This document shows, in pieces, positions 46,232 to 59,200 of a stretch of 64,000 bases of DNA; within the stretch, counting starts at the first letter, position 1, and each line of letters begins with the position of its first letter. This stretch comes from Parasitella parasitica (taxonomy: Eukaryota; Mucoromycota; Mucoromycetes; Mucorales; Mucoraceae). A program made the position numbers and the translations under genes. Below the pieces are notes generated by a model. The model did no database searches and had not been told where the DNA came from. It worked only from the letters and a program-made list of their open reading frames with translations. The stretch lies in NCBI GenBank assembly GCA_025201805.1, contig MU619311.1, forward strand, positions 14,567 to 78,566. The letters are read 5' to 3'.

Positions 46232-47288
46232 GTCTCATTGCTGACACTTCCGTATGTGATTTTTTGTAATTAATGATAAAAAAAATATATTTTACCAATC
46301 TATTTTATATGAAATGAGAAACGCCTCTCAAAAATATGCAAATTATACGGTACATCTAAATATAATCCGATGGATCCATAAAATTAAAACAAATATTTGT
46401 ATTTGATATATCAAAACTATACAGATGACCATAGATGGAGGATTATACATGTATGCAAAGCTCATGGCATGGTCTTTGTGAGAACTAATGAGCTGAATAT
46501 GCTACTATCTTGATATGGATTTAGCAGACAGGCTTATGTCATGAATAATGGCTGAGAGAAACTCGGGACACTGGAAAAACCATGCCTTGATAAGAAGAGA
46601 TTTTATCCCATTTTGCATTGAAATCCAGTAGGATATCTCGCAAAGTGCAGTCGGCTTCAGTGCAGTGAACTATTGTTGGTAGTACACATTATAATTCATT
46701 TTACCTGGTTTGCAAAAGCTTTAAATAAGAGATCAATCTATAATAACTGATACGATATCGTGTAATACAAAAACAAAAAAAGGTACAAATTACACAAGAA
46801 AAACATTTTATTTATCATGATATGACAACAACCAATTCACACCATGCCAAAAAAAATATCAGTAATGACCTTATTCAATTTTTAAGATGGTATGTTCTCA
46901 AATAGGTTGAGAAATATACATATCATAGTTACTTGTGCGCACAGCATTTGCATAGCTTGTATATTGGTTTGTTAGGTGTAGCAGAATCAGGCAGCAACCT
47001 ATTTTTATGAGAGCAAACGATGAACAAAATCATTGCAAAACTTTCCACAGCTTCAGGGAGTAATAACAAAAGCCGTTAAGCTACAACCGGCAACAAGCTA
47101 CATAGCAAATGGCGCTAAAAATGAGCTGGTATGACAGGTTAAATCATTGTGCACCTTGGTACTTCAAAAGTAATACAAGTTACGCACTAAGCCCACGATA
47201 TCACTAAAAGCTAAAAATAATAAAGCATGATCACTAATTTGAGTTTGTGGATTCTTTTTTCTTTTTTCTATTATATTATTGCATAAGC
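46232..47288. other. 1-kb intergenic region, no gene seen
   Basis: AT-rich between CotH and the kelch gene; no coherent frame. Confidence 0.5.
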
Positions 47289-49424
47289 ATGCCTCAATTT
47301 ATAGTCTTACTACTTGCAGTAACATTAATCATAAAAGCAGTATTATCTCAAACTGCAGCTAGAGCCAACACATGTAATTCACGCACGGTACAGAATTAAA
47401 TCGACCAAGGTAGAATAAGACTAAGACTTAAATCCATAGGCTGTGGGCTCATGTCCGGAAAAGTATATTGCTACGGCGGCTTCATTTTTACGAGCACAAC
47501 AGACTACAAAGTCGATAATGTCATGAATGTGTTAGATATTACCAATAGCAGCGGAACCACCTCAAGTGATTTACAGAACATGTGGAAACCTGTCAGTTAC
47601 ATTGCAAATAATGTAGATCTTACACCTCGGACAGATCCACAATGCCTTGTCATCAGTGACGAAAGCCGTTTGATTATAAATGGAGGCTATTATGCCTCGC
47701 AAGAACTGGTGAACAAGAGCATCATGTACAACGCCCTGCAAAACAAATGGTATAGTCATTCGTCATATTCTGATGCTCCCTATGGCGACAGACAAATGTG
47801 AGTATACAGATTAAGCTTAATACTACAATACTTTCAGAACTGTAACAATTGGTCATCTTTAGATACTATGGATCCGCAAGTTATGTCCCTGGTAAAGGAG
47901 CAGCTTTCTTTGGCGGATTTGAAGTGTTCGTATATAATTTCATGCCAGCTTTCTAGCCTGTGTAATTGACGTATATTATGCTTTTAGCTATGCAAACCCA
48001 AATTGGACAGTACCATATACCAATGCCTCTGTTTTCAGCTTTGCAAATGGTCAATCGAGAACAATTGGATACACTCAAGTTTCCTACTTTAACGTTGACA
48101 ATGCGGCAGCAAGTATTCTCATATCTTTAGTCGTTACAGTGCTGCACTGACACGGTTTATATATATACATATAGTCTACTTGGGTTAAACCCGTGCCTTT
48201 TACAACCGCTGTAGACCAGTTCTCGGCTAGACATACGTCCGTTTTTGATCCTGTCGATAATTTGCTGTATTTTATGGGTGGCGAATATCGAACTACTGAT
48301 CCTCCATCACAGAAAGGCATTCCACGTCCTTACTCTTATGTAAAAACATTCAACACCGAAACTAATGCATGGAGCTTTGTCAATCTTACTGGCGAAGTAC
48401 CAGCAGCAGGCAGAATATATTCTACCTTGACATTATGTAAACTATAACCACTTCTTGGAATTGTGACATTGCTATTTACAAATACTACAATAGTACCCTC
48501 CACCAATCGACATGTTTTGCTATATGGTGGAGAAGTTGGTGATTCAGGTATTGTAGCTCAAAAGATGACTCGCTTGCTATTGTTTTCTTAGTCGCAAATT
48601 ATCTTTAATGTTTAGTCGCTTTGGACTACTGTTTTGTCTTGAATTTGGATACCAAAAATTGGACAAAACAGGCCATTACTGCACCGGCTGGAACTATATT
48701 GGCTAGATCAAGGCATTCATGTATGTAAATTGTGCAAAAATTCGTGTGTTTATTAGCTAATTTTCGAATGTGTCCATAAGCTGTGCTTGTCAACAATAAT
48801 ACGCTATTCGTGATATGGGGAATTGACAGCAATAAAGTAGGCACTAGTTCTGTGCTTATTCTGAACACTACCAATCCTGATCTAATAACCATGTCCAGTA
48901 AATACATTGGCCCTAATCCCAGCAATGGTGACAGAAATAGCGGTCTTAGTGGTGGTGCAAAAGCTGGTATTGCTGTTGGTGTGGCTTCTGTTGTAAGTTC
49001 TACTTTGAAAGAAAAAAAAAAAACCATATAGACTTATTTGCTTTTCTGATAGGCGATATTGGGTGCATTTGCCATTTGGTTCTGTATTCGCAAAAAGAAA
49101 AAGAACGAAAAAGTTAGAGCACAAGAACAAAGGCTTGCAGAGCAACAGCAATCCGAGTATTTCAATAGAGCTGAAATCGAGCCCAGGGAGTACGATTGGG
49201 ATCAAATCGAAGATAAATACCCAGAAATGCCAACAAGTAACTTTGCAAATACGAATGCGGACAACCTTGGTAGCGTAGCATCTCCCACGCTGGCTGATGG
49301 GGGAGGGATAGGCCCCTCTTCAGCTATGCCAACAGTACATCCTGACGGTGTTGAAATACACCATCCACATACAATCGATACACCACAACCGCCCAGGGTC
49401 TTGAAGCCTGACGGTGGATATTAA
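47289..49424 (+). CDS. Single-pass membrane kelch-repeat protein
   Basis: Nine exons (47289-47373, 47440-47797, 47863-47925, 47988-48108, 48175-48436, 48494-48547, 48616-48720, 48781-48992, 49053-49424) give 543 aa. The order is a signal peptide (MPQFIVLLLAVTLIIKAVLS), then kelch blades with paired glycines (KVYCYGGFIF, RLIINGGYYA, AAFFGGFEV, LLYFMGGEYR, HVLLYGGEVG, LFVIWGID). A transmembrane helix follows (GAKAGIAVGVASV then AILGAFAIWFCI, stop-transfer RKKKKN). The cytoplasmic tail is about 110 residues, Pro/Asp-rich. Topology is type I, with the kelch propeller outside. Intron 4 (48109-48174) needs a GC-AG donor (GCAAGT). Intron 3 uses an uncommon GTTCGT donor. Splice choices were set by phase and propeller continuity, so single junctions may be a few bases off. 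Confidence 0.85.
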
Positions 49425-50035
49425 AGAATTTTTAACCGCATATCAACTCTTTCTTACTGAGAAATGATCTCCACGTGCGGCTTCTAGATCAGCGATATCA
49501 TACTACATATTTTGAAAGCATATGCAGGTTCATATCCCTATATTTTTTTTTCTACCTTTTCCAATGAATATTTGTAGAATATGAGTATATACAATCTGTC
49601 ATTCCAAATGTGAAGTCCTCGTTCTAGGGGAAGGGGAGATAATGATTAATTTGAACTATAATTACACATTACTAGCTATTCCTACTAACCATTAAAAAAA
49701 ACATTTGAAGTATGGAATTGGGCCTTTTTTGATGTGCAACATGTAGAAACCAATGTTGATTGTATATACTGCATGAATTAATTCCATGTAAGCTTTATTT
49801 AGATGTGTTTATAAAGTTTGTGTATGACAAGAGTTTATTTCATTTTGAGGATTGAATTAAAAATGATTATTTAGTATGTTAGATTAATTTTTTTTTTGTA
49901 GAATTTATGTATTTAATTTAATAATAATAAAAAAGAAAAAAAAAAAAGGTAAAGGAAGGGAAGAGGCAAGGGAAAAAGAGGGGCTGAATGATTAATTGAT
50001 TGATGGATGAATGCTTTGTATGAGAGGACGAGGAA
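49425..50035. other. Intergenic region between convergent genes
   Basis: 3' regions of the kelch and TEA-domain genes, AT-rich with an A-run near 49930-49946. No gene seen. Confidence 0.5.
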
Positions 50036-52435
50036 TTACATATCTACATGAGCAAGAGTGGACGATGAAGATGAGGATGCAGAGGAGCAGGCTGACAATG
50101 TTGGATCGTTTACGTTTGAAGGGTTAGCTAAAAAGTCGGCAAAGTCCTTCTTGATGGAAGAAGACAGGGTATCTACTATGCTAATTTCCATTGTGCCATG
50201 ACCACGTTCGAATTCGTATACCATGACTAGAAGAGGCGAAATTTCTGGAACAGCTGCACAGGTAGAAACAGCAGCGGCAGCATTGAGATCATCTGTCGTC
50301 ATGTCATTAGAGCCAAGCATTCCTTCCATGGGCTGGACCACTCTGGATTCAATATCTTCAAACACCTGCATAATAAAGGAGGGGAGGGGGGGGGAGGTGT
50401 CAGTTTTGGTAATGTTTGTACAAAGATGCACAACATACCTGTACTACACATAAATTATTGATGGCAATATCCACTTCATCCCATGATTGCAGCGATCGGA
50501 TACCCTTCATGAATGCATCGAAAAATTGGTTTACGTAGACAAAACTATACATGTATTTGCCTTCGTTGATCCAAAGGGCTTGTTGCACTTCTTTTGATTC
50601 CAGCACAACATTGCCAAAGGAGTAGATGGTGGTGGTGCATTCAACAGTACGTCGATCTTGCGTTTCGAAAAACGAAGTATTGTTGAAGAAGAAATCTGAC
50701 ATGTTTAGATTCAAATTTAGTTTGACCTATGCATAAACAAAAGAGATTTAATTATGCGAGTTTAATGAAAACTTCATCCCCCCTCCCCTCCCCTCTCCTT
50801 TTTGCTCGTGGCATTCAAATTACCTTGGCTGCTAACGTAGTGACAGCCGGATTGGATGAAAGTTCAGTAAGGGATGGACATTTATTTCTAGCCACTAACG
50901 ACGCGTCAACTGTAGGGATACAATTAGGCACACATTCTGGTAGGTTTGCAAGCGTATGTGGTATAGTGATCTAAGGAACAAACGTTAATATCTCTTCTAC
51001 ACGCAACAGAAAGCAGCGCACTTACTGATGGATCATAGGGAAGCGAGTATTCTAGGTATAAACATATGTAATTTGGCCATAGAGGGTAAATAGACGGGTC
51101 AATCCAAATATTAGAGCTGCCTGGTAATGTCATATTCCCCCCTTCAAGCATCATATTCATACTGGATGAAGATGAGGGTTGAAAGTGCATATTATTGATA
51201 GGGAAAACTTTCTTCTTTCTGTTGTATTTTCTAGTGTTTGCAATGGTCTTTTTTTGCTTTTGGTATTGCTGCTTCATTGAAGAGAAATTAGAGTCTAGTA
51301 AGTCAACGACTGTTGGCTTATTGCTGTTTGTTGCAGCGTTTTCATCGTAAGGAAACAGCTGCTGCAGCACATCATTGGTAGTGGCAGCAGCAAGGTTTTG
51401 AAATGACAGCGAGGTTGCCATGCCGCCAACATTGGTATCAATTATTGTATTTGATGCTGTTGCTGCACTGCTATTGTTATTGGTGTTTGTAAGGTTATTT
51501 GGCAGTGCGCCAAAGAAAGGCTCGTAAAACGGGTCCTTCATATCCAGCATAGAAAGAGAAGCTTGTTGATCATGGTACATGATATCAAAGACGTAGTCGG
51601 CCGGCGACGGAGAGGAGGACATAGAAGACTCGTCCGAAGAGAGATCTGTTAGGGTTATCTTTTGCTGATGGTGTGTATGGTTGCTGCTAGTGGTATTGTT
51701 TTGACGGCGAGGCATGGTGGCCGTCTTTGGCTTTCTATGCGTTTGGGCGGAAGTGACAAACCCTTCGTCTTCTACGGAATCAGTTAACAGGCGCATAACT
51801 AGACTTCAAAAGTTAAAATGGAAATGCCAAGTACTATGAGATTAGCCCAACTTACAGTGAGGATCACCTTTGCGTGTGTTTTTCAGTACTTGAATATGTG
51901 ATGATACTTGCTTTCTAGTGCGCACCTTGCCAGTTTTACGGAAAATAAAGTCAGAGATCAATTCATTTCGTCCTGGATGTAATGTTTAAATAAGAACGTG
52001 TACTTTAGTCAATAAATTAGTCAAGTTTACCGCAAGGCTTTCCATTGACCAAGATCTTTCTTCTGCCTAATTTTGGAATTGTTTCCAGCGCTGTTGCAGG
52101 TCATATGAGTAACACAATATCTGCAAATGCAAAAAGCGTTAATTACCTTTAATAAAGGCATCTTCGACATCTGGCGGCCAAACTTGTTGCTGTAAACACA
52201 CAGTTAATACGGATATATGTTTATAAAAAAAATAGTACGCTCAAACCTCTTCTTTTTCTTTATTCGAATTGAGGTCTTTTTGTAGTAAATGTTGTTGCGG
52301 TTGAAATTGGTTGTTATTAATGTGTCGATGCTGACGGGATCTTTTATCTTTAGAAGGGTCATTAAATTGATCATTATTGCTGTTTGAATCACTACTATTT
52401 GTAGTGAAAAAGATGTCCTGAGCACAAGCCAACAT
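50036..52435 (-). CDS. TEA/ATTS-domain transcription factor (TEAD/AbaA/Tec1 family)
   Basis: Eight exons on the minus strand (52247-52435, 52147-52189, 52031-52090, 51856-51972, 51026-51798, 50824-50970, 50439-50726, 50036-50365) give 648 aa. The TEA domain is at about residues 65-131: [60 protein letters not shown] and LKN, all three helices present. The middle is Ser/Asn-rich. The C-terminal ~200 residues (exons 6-8) include [17 protein letters not shown], then [40 protein letters not shown] and QVFED. This order resembles the YAP-binding domain of animal TEAD (C-S-F-G-K-x-V-V-E..., hydrophobic helix, L-E-N-F-T-I-L-Q-V). The start at 52435 was chosen because a (CT)n tract sits just upstream of it. 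In other fungi this family controls development and sporulation. Confidence 0.92.
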
Positions 52436-53209
52436 GTTATAGTGTATATTTATATTTAAGAAAGAAAGAGAGAGAGAGAGAGAGGAAGACGATTGAAATG
52501 TGAAAGGGGTATTTATAGTTGTCGTATGGTGCAGTATTTGCGTCTGTGAGTAATTGTTGTTGTTGGGGGTGCTAGAACACAGGTGCACATGTAATATTAT
52601 ACGATAATTGCAGTTGTAACTGTATTATTTACCTGGTATAGCACTGATATTCATTCAGATTACATGAAACATCCAGTCTTTTGCTTGATTTGGTACGGTT
52701 GGAATGGTCTACTTTCCATCAAATATAGTAATAAATATGTCCTTATTTTGTACTTGGTTGTTTTGTCAATGCGATATCCCTTCTCTTTGAGTCATTAATT
52801 GACTAGAACCAATCCTATTTTCTTTAGTTATGAAGAATCATAAGCTGCCAAATGTCATATTCAAGAGAAAAAAAAAGGCAGATATGAAGCTAACGATGAT
52901 GGTTTAAGAGCAGGTAGATCGTCCATGTTCATATGTATCCATGATATTTTATGCATCTCCTACGGGTTATTTGTCATAAATTTCATTTTTGCCAAATTGG
53001 TCAATCTATCCCCCCCACACCCATCCCTCTCTTCTTTCATCCCTTACAAAACTATATCGCATATAGTTTTCTTTCAAATTAAACTTGAATTTCCATATGA
53101 CGATTCTCTTGCTATATATACGCATATGTGTATATGTATATAAATATCCACAATGCACCAAGCACATTCAAAAAAGAAGAGGTTATATAAAATGTGCATT
53201 TATTTATTT
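52436..53209. other. Intergenic, promoter side of the TEA-domain gene
   Basis: It contains a (GA)n tract at 52461-52487 (CT on the transcribed side). No other gene seen. Confidence 0.5.
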
Positions 53210-53632
53210 CTACTGCTGTTGTTCTCGCTTATTATGATTGTCTTTACGATTGTTGTTATTCCTTAAGGCTTTCTCTACTTTGATATCTACAGGCTGATCA
53301 AATAATTCAGATTGCATTTTGATAAATTGATCTGTCATTGCTTTTTGGGCATCCGGATTGTTCTTGTATACAACAAATCCATAACGCAGATAATTGAGCG
53401 TCTCAGGGCACTAGTATTTGTCAGCACATCTTGAAATTTCCTTTTGGTGATTTGAAATACTCACTCTCATCACTTTGTATTCCACCATGTCTCCATATTT
53501 ACCCAATGTCTTGAAAACTTCGCGAGCCTGAGCCACACTTGTGATATCTGAAGATAATCGAAAGAAAATACGAGTAGGTGTAATCTTATTTTTTGTTAAT
53601 TGTGTAGCAGCTGTCTTCAATGTAGTGGCCAT
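53210..53632 (-). CDS. Small RRM-like protein
   Basis: Two exons on the minus strand (53465-53632, 53210-53410) give 122 aa. The sequence ITPTRIFFRLSSDITSVAQA, then REVFKTLGKYGDMVEYKVMR, then LNYLRYGFVVYKNNPDAQKA follows the beta-alpha-beta-beta-alpha-beta order of an RNA-recognition motif. LRYGFVVY sits where RNP1 belongs, though without the usual aromatic pair in full. The N-terminus (MATTLKTAATQLTKNK) lacks acids and could be a mitochondrial presequence. The tail is Asn/Lys/Gln-rich. RNA binding is an inference from the fold; no specific orthologue is recognised. Confidence 0.75.
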
Positions 53633-54233
53633 GATGATTGTTTAAAAAAAAAAAAAAAAAGTCGAACAAAGGACCCTGGACTGTGTGGGCTATTGGCAGC
53701 TTCCCAACTGTTGTTTCCGTGACGCTGTTAATATAATTTGAATTCTCTTGTCAAGAAAAGTAAAACCATTATGAGGCAAAGGACATGCGTCTAATGAGTC
53801 AATTAAAAGTAAAAATGTTATAAAAGAGAACAATATCTACTGCCTACCTACAATAGAGTACCACATATAACATGTACTATTGAATGCTATTAAAAATCCT
53901 CTAAAAAAAATTATTGATGCAAGGTAAATCCCCTCTCGTTTCCTCCGCGGAAGCATCAATTGATCCGGATCAGATGTATAGCCATCATACAGCGCCTCCA
54001 CCCCCAAAGTTCATTTTCCAACCTGCCAAATTCGCTTTTACATCACCCAAGTTCGAACATTGAAATAACATCCTATCGGAAAAGGTGATCGATGGGATGG
54101 AATCTGCAGTAAATCTTTCTTTTTTTGTTTACAAAAATAAAGGCGCATGTTAGATTTTAGAAACGATTATATCGTATTTATTCGAAAAAAAAAAAAAGAA
54201 GGAAAAAGATTAATTATTATGTAGCAAAATGTA
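53633..54233. other. Intergenic, no gene seen
   Basis: It begins with an A-run just upstream of the RRM-like start and is otherwise unremarkable. Confidence 0.5.
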
Positions 54234-55576
54234 TTAAGATCGACTATGAGGTCTTTGTTGTAATGGAGAGGACGAAAACGTACGGGATTGGTTTGCAGGC
54301 GGGGTAAGTGGATAAATAGGATAGTTGGAAGTTGTATAATCCACCGCCGAAGTTGCAAATGTTCTTTTCGATAGTTGATCTACAAAAGGGATAGGGTTAG
54401 CTTTCAATTTTTCAAAATCTAAAATCTACAAGCAAACAGATGATTTACCCATTAGACTAGGTATAGTACCCAGAGTAGTGTTCCATTCGTTATTGTTATG
54501 ATTGTCCTGTTGTTTAAGGGAGGCTAATGCACTGCGTGCAGAGTTGGGTGGGCTCGGTAGATATTGTTTTTGTTCCATCAAAAAATTTTCCAATTCCTGT
54601 CTTTTACCTCTGGAAGAAGGCGGAGAGATCGGCCACAAGGAAGCAGCTGATGACAGCGTCGATGACGAAGGTGATGAACTGGAGGCTAAAGGATATAGAT
54701 TGATTCCACTTGATAGAGTAGACGATGATGAAGGGGATATGGATAGGTTGAGCATGGAATGTGCTATACTTGTCTGTGAATTGGAAGGTCGCATGATCGA
54801 AACTGGGCTTGTAGTAGTAGACGACGACGCAGCAGTAGCAGATGTGGCAGTGGCAACAGCAGGGGGAAGTGGTGGTGGCGACAATGAACTGAATCTCGTT
54901 GGAGAAGAATAAGGCGAACCTATGAATATGCTAAGGACATGCGCTCATTTAGATCATCAATGCTTCCAAAATACAAACCTCGTCTTTTAATATCATGTTT
55001 GCTGCTCAATTCTAGTTGCTCCTTTGCTACATTGATGCCTTGAACTGAATGGCGGGTAGGCCTGACCTTGTGGTTATTGCTGCTACCAGCTTCACTGGAT
55101 AAAGATGAAGAGGCGGAAAGCGGGCTGGGAGTAAATGCGGTCATCAGTCTCTCGATACGTCTTAGTCTATCTTCGATACGATCCATTGCTTCGCCTGGAG
55201 CCTTGGTGTGGTTGTGCTTGTTTAAATGTCTTCGTTCTGAATGATTCACACATTCAATATGATTAGTGGCACAGAAATTACAAGGACTCCCTCCATCGCA
55301 TTTGGTTTTTCTTCGTCTGCAAGTCTCACAGGCTGATCCGGAACTCAGTCTTCGAGCTGCGTGTGTTGTGAAGACGCCTCGAGAATTGTCCGTAACGACG
55401 CTGTAGACGCACTCTAGCTTTGTTTCTCTACAATGGTTACAGGGCCTTCCAGAGTCGCATACACGGCGCCGCTTTCTACACTGCTCGCAAAATTTTTTCA
55501 TTGAATTTAGTCTACCCGCTGATGCTTTTGGTTGGTCATTTTGGGATGAAGACGAAGAGGGATCAAAAGACATCAT
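54234..55576 (-). CDS. Regulator with two tandem Zn2Cys6 clusters
   Basis: Three exons on the minus strand (54979-55576, 54449-54919, 54234-54379) give 404 aa. Two complete binuclear zinc clusters sit 26 residues apart. The first is C30-x2-C33-x6-C40-x5-C46-x2-C49-x6-C56 (FCEQCRKRRRVCDSGRPC...). The second is C83-x2-C86-x6-C93-x5-C99-x2-C102-x6-C109 (ACETCRRRKTKCDGGSPC...). A short amphipathic helix follows (MDRIEDRLRRIERLMTAF), possibly for dimerisation. The rest is Ser/Pro-rich with several SPSSSST-type repeats and no fungal-specific activator domain. Introns are 59 and 69 nt; the second ends at TTTTGTAG after a GCTAAC branch site, which skips two earlier in-frame stops. Nuclear DNA binding is inferred. 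The usual fungal protein of this class has one cluster and binds as a dimer. Confidence 0.85.
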
Positions 55577-55769
55577 AGAAATAATATAAAGAGAAGGAAG
55601 AAGAAAGAGAGAAAAATGTGCGACATGCGAATTGTCTATTTTGTGCAAGTGTAAGTGTGAGTATGAGTGTGATTATATCGTATGTGTATGTGTGTTTGTG
55701 CGTATTCCCTCTCCCTTATTTCGGTCGGTACTCACTCCGGACCCGAGTTTGTGTACCTTTTTTTTTTTT

Positions 55770-55854
55770 NNNNNNNNNNNNNNNNNNNNNNNNNNNNNNN
55801 NNNNNNNNNNNNNNNNNNNNNNNNNNNNNNNNNNNNNNNNNNNNNNNNNNNNNN
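55770..55854. other. Assembly gap (85 N)
   Basis: A run of N preceded by a T homopolymer, so the gap was probably caused by a homopolymer or simple repeat. Confidence 0.99.
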
Positions 55855-55991
55855 CAATGTGATATCGATCCCCACACAGTTCTCTTTAGGTCTAATGACA
55901 CTCTAGAGCATAGCCACTCAGCATACGCAAGACATCTATGCAGTTTCAAACGATACATATTCATTACACTACCAACATATACACACATACA

Positions 55992-55997
55992 CCACAC

Positions 55998-56028
<31 letters not shown>

Positions 56029-56032
56029 TACA
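55992..56032. repeat. CACATA hexanucleotide microsatellite
   Basis: About six tandem copies of CACATA (TATGTG on the other strand). Confidence 0.9.
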
Positions 56033-56208
56033 ATGGCTATACAGACGATCCATTTTTATACATTTCAAAAGTGGAATACAAACAAGTTTCTACTGAGATT
56101 TCTTGTCACAGGGTCAAATAATGGAATATTTTTTCCGGTCAATCCGAAGGTAAGACAAGAAATAATCATATCATATATAAATATATACAAAGGTAAATCA
56201 AAGAGGTT

Positions 56209-59200
56209 TTAATATCTTTGTTTTTGTTGTTGTTGATGCTGTGACAGAGCCGAAAAAGATGGAAATGAAACGGGTTTTGCAGTGGATGAGGAGGACATGA
56301 TATTTGTGATCCATTCATGCTTTAAACCTTCCTGCGGCGTCATACGTTTGGACGGATCCCAACACAAACATCGTTCAACGAAATCAATAAACACAACATC
56401 ATGACATTTGAGTGCCTGGAATAACGATCGTGTGCCTGGATATCGTTTTTTTCCTTTAGAATTGGCTGCAATGCGAGGATTCCCCAAAGAATCTATGTGT
56501 TCCTGATATTCAATTTTTGAAGCTCGCTTTGTTTGTTATAATGAGCACTTACCGAAAAATAGCTGTCTTCGAGAGCACCTCTCAATTAAATGTCTATCGG
56601 GCAATCCCATCATCTCCATAATGCAGCTCAATTGTTCTTGCTCATTTTCGCCAGGAAATAATGGCAGGCCAGTATACAGCTCTGCCAAGATACAGCCCAC
56701 ACTCCACATGTCGATGGCTTTGTGATATGAAAGCCCCAAAATGACTTCAGGTGATCTGTAGAATCGGCTTTGTATATAAGTATACACTCTTTCTGATTCA
56801 AAACAGCTGCTGCCAAAGTCAATAACCTTGATAGAGTATTTTGCAGGGTGTTTCAACATGATATTTTCAGGTTTCAAGTCGCAGTGGATAATATTATGCT
56901 TTGCAAGCATGGTGAGTGATTGCAGTATTTGAAAAGTCATTCTATATGCACATATGCACACTGTTAGCCTGATATTCGCTGGATGATATCATTTTCTGTT
57001 GTTATATATGTACCTCTTGATCAGACTCAAACTAAAGCCCTGGAAATGATTAGCCTTGATAAACTCGTACAGGTTCATGGAGAGGCATTCAAACGCAATG
57101 CAAAGGTGGTTTCTGAAATAAAAGTGGTCTGTCATGCGTATTGTGTGAAACTGGTCTTGAGGATCCCACTCCAAGAGCTTCTTGAGGATACTCACCTCTG
57201 TGATGGCTTGGGCATGGAATCTTTTCTTGTTGCGGATAAGTTTGATTGCCACCATTTGTGCTGTCTTGTGATCAAAGCATTTGACAACCTGACCAAATGA
57301 ACCGCGCCCAAGTACATCAATGACTTCGTAACGGTAGGCCAAGTGATCTTGCATCACAATCTTGTAATCTCCTCTTTCATCATCAAATCCGAAGTTGTAA
57401 TCACCTGCACTATGTTTTGTCCGTGCGTGAGGTCCCACAAAGTAAATTTGGCTGTAATCGTGAATCTCAATTCGCTTTTCGTATTCACTCAGATACTGTC
57501 CGTAGTACTTTAGTGCTGTAAATGTGCTTTTGGGCGATCTTGCCCCGTCTGCTACTGGATGAGATGTGCTGTTTATTTTATGATGTGGTTGTTGAAGCTG
57601 ATGATGCTGCGGCTGCTGTGGTTGCTGTAATTGCTGGGGTTGCTGTGGTAACAACTGCTGACTCGCTTGTATTTTCCGTATTGACAATGACGATAAAGTT
57701 GGTGGAGGAGGTGGTGGTGCCTGCTGTGCTGAGCTTACTGCTTGGTGGTTTGTATTTATTTGGCGACAGCTTGCGGCCCTTTTGACCTTGGGAACAATAG
57801 TGCTAGTCTTTGTTGGTGTTGGGATATGGCTTTTTCGTTTAGGTAAGGAGGATTTGTGCTGTAGAGGTTTGATATCGTATTTTAGTCCGCCCAATCCAGG
57901 CGTCTGATGTTTTTTACTAGGCAAAGGATCGTCTTGAGATGCTTTGATCCTGTTGCTTTTACTAGAAGGGGTGGTAGTAGATGTGCTCTGTTGAGGCTGA
58001 ATTAAAGGAGCTGCTGCTGCTGCTGCTACTGCTGCCTTTTTCTGTAGGTTTTCTGGGATTGTCATTTGTATGGGGTTCAATATCATTGGGGGTAACGGCA
58101 TTGCTGGTATGGGTGGTGGTGTGGCCAAACTGCCAGGCAACGTCTAATTGTAGGGCAGTTATAGGAGCTGATTTTTAAGGGAGAACACTACAACATTACG
58201 TACCTTTCCTCGTTTACGTCCGATAGTTTTTGTAGTGGTTATGTTTTGTTGGGAATTGGAATGCGATAATGGCGTGGTTTGCTTTTGTATGGGTGTCTTG
58301 GACTTGGGTGGTGGATATTCTTGCTTTACCTGCTGCATTGGCTCAATAGAATTGATGAACAACGAATGGCGATCCCTCTCCAGTTCCAATTCCTTGATAT
58401 CTTTTTCGATTTCTGCTAAATCCAGTGATAGACTCAATGCGAATGTGGATGCTGATGGAGTCATTTGAATGCTCTTCTCAATGGGCGTAAGAGTAGGTGA
58501 TGTCAATTTGCTATCAGTGTATTTCTGATGGTCTGCTCTACTCGCAGGCCTACTCGAAGTGCCACTACCACTGCCACTCGCTGTGCTATCTTTACTCTTT
58601 TTCTTTCTTACAATCGAGTTGGATCGTGATTTCAGTGCTTGATGTTTTGGAATAGGTGGGACAGCAGGCACTTCTGCTGCATTCAAACTGCTGGCTCGGG
58701 GCGGTGGGGGAGGAGAGTAGGTAAAGGAGCGACTTCGATTATGGCGAGTATAGCCTTGATATTCAGACAACCCGTTATTGCTGGACATAGTTGCAGGTAA
58801 TTTAGGTGGAGGCGACACTGATGGTGGATATAAGATGCTCGAGGATACAGTTTTTCTCGGCTCACGAGTTACTGCAGACACACTGGGCTGTTTATTCGCA
58901 GCAGAGGAGGGGTTCTTTTTGTCCTTGCCAGAGCTCAGTTTTCGTTTGATCTTGGTCATGAATTGCATTGAGGGTTTCCTTTCTGGCAGTCGTGGTTGAT
59001 CATGAAACAAATCTGGATGTTGCGCGGGAGGAGGAGGGGGAGACTTGAGCTTGGTATCTCTCATTGATTTTGTTTTTCTAATTGTAATGGGCTTCTGCAT
59101 GTTGTTGTATTGGTGGAATGTACGCCGATTCGATTTCAAAGGCTTGGTGGGCATGGCTGTGGTTGTTGAGGTTGCGGCTGCTGTTGTTGCGGTCGCTGTG

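Larger units (their letters stand above)
55577..56208. other. Intergenic region with sequence gap
   Basis: Holds an 85-base run of N (55770-55854) and a CACATA hexamer repeat, and the upstream region of the double zinc-cluster gene. No gene can be supported; frames that cross the N run are meaningless. Confidence 0.7.

Noticed and set aside
54425..54448. 23-nt intron in the double zinc-cluster gene ending at the first TTGTAG
   Set aside because: Too short and leads to a stop. The acceptor after GCTAAC...TTTTGTAG (54380-54448) keeps the frame.
55992..56032. CACATA array as a CRISPR or satellite
   Set aside because: A simple hexamer microsatellite with no spacers.
55618..56121. Long frames crossing the N run
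   Set aside because: Undefined bases create artificial open frames.
48159..58178. Numerous 60-140 codon frames opposite the TEA, DYRK and kelch genes
   Set aside because: Low-complexity shadows of real exons on the other strand.
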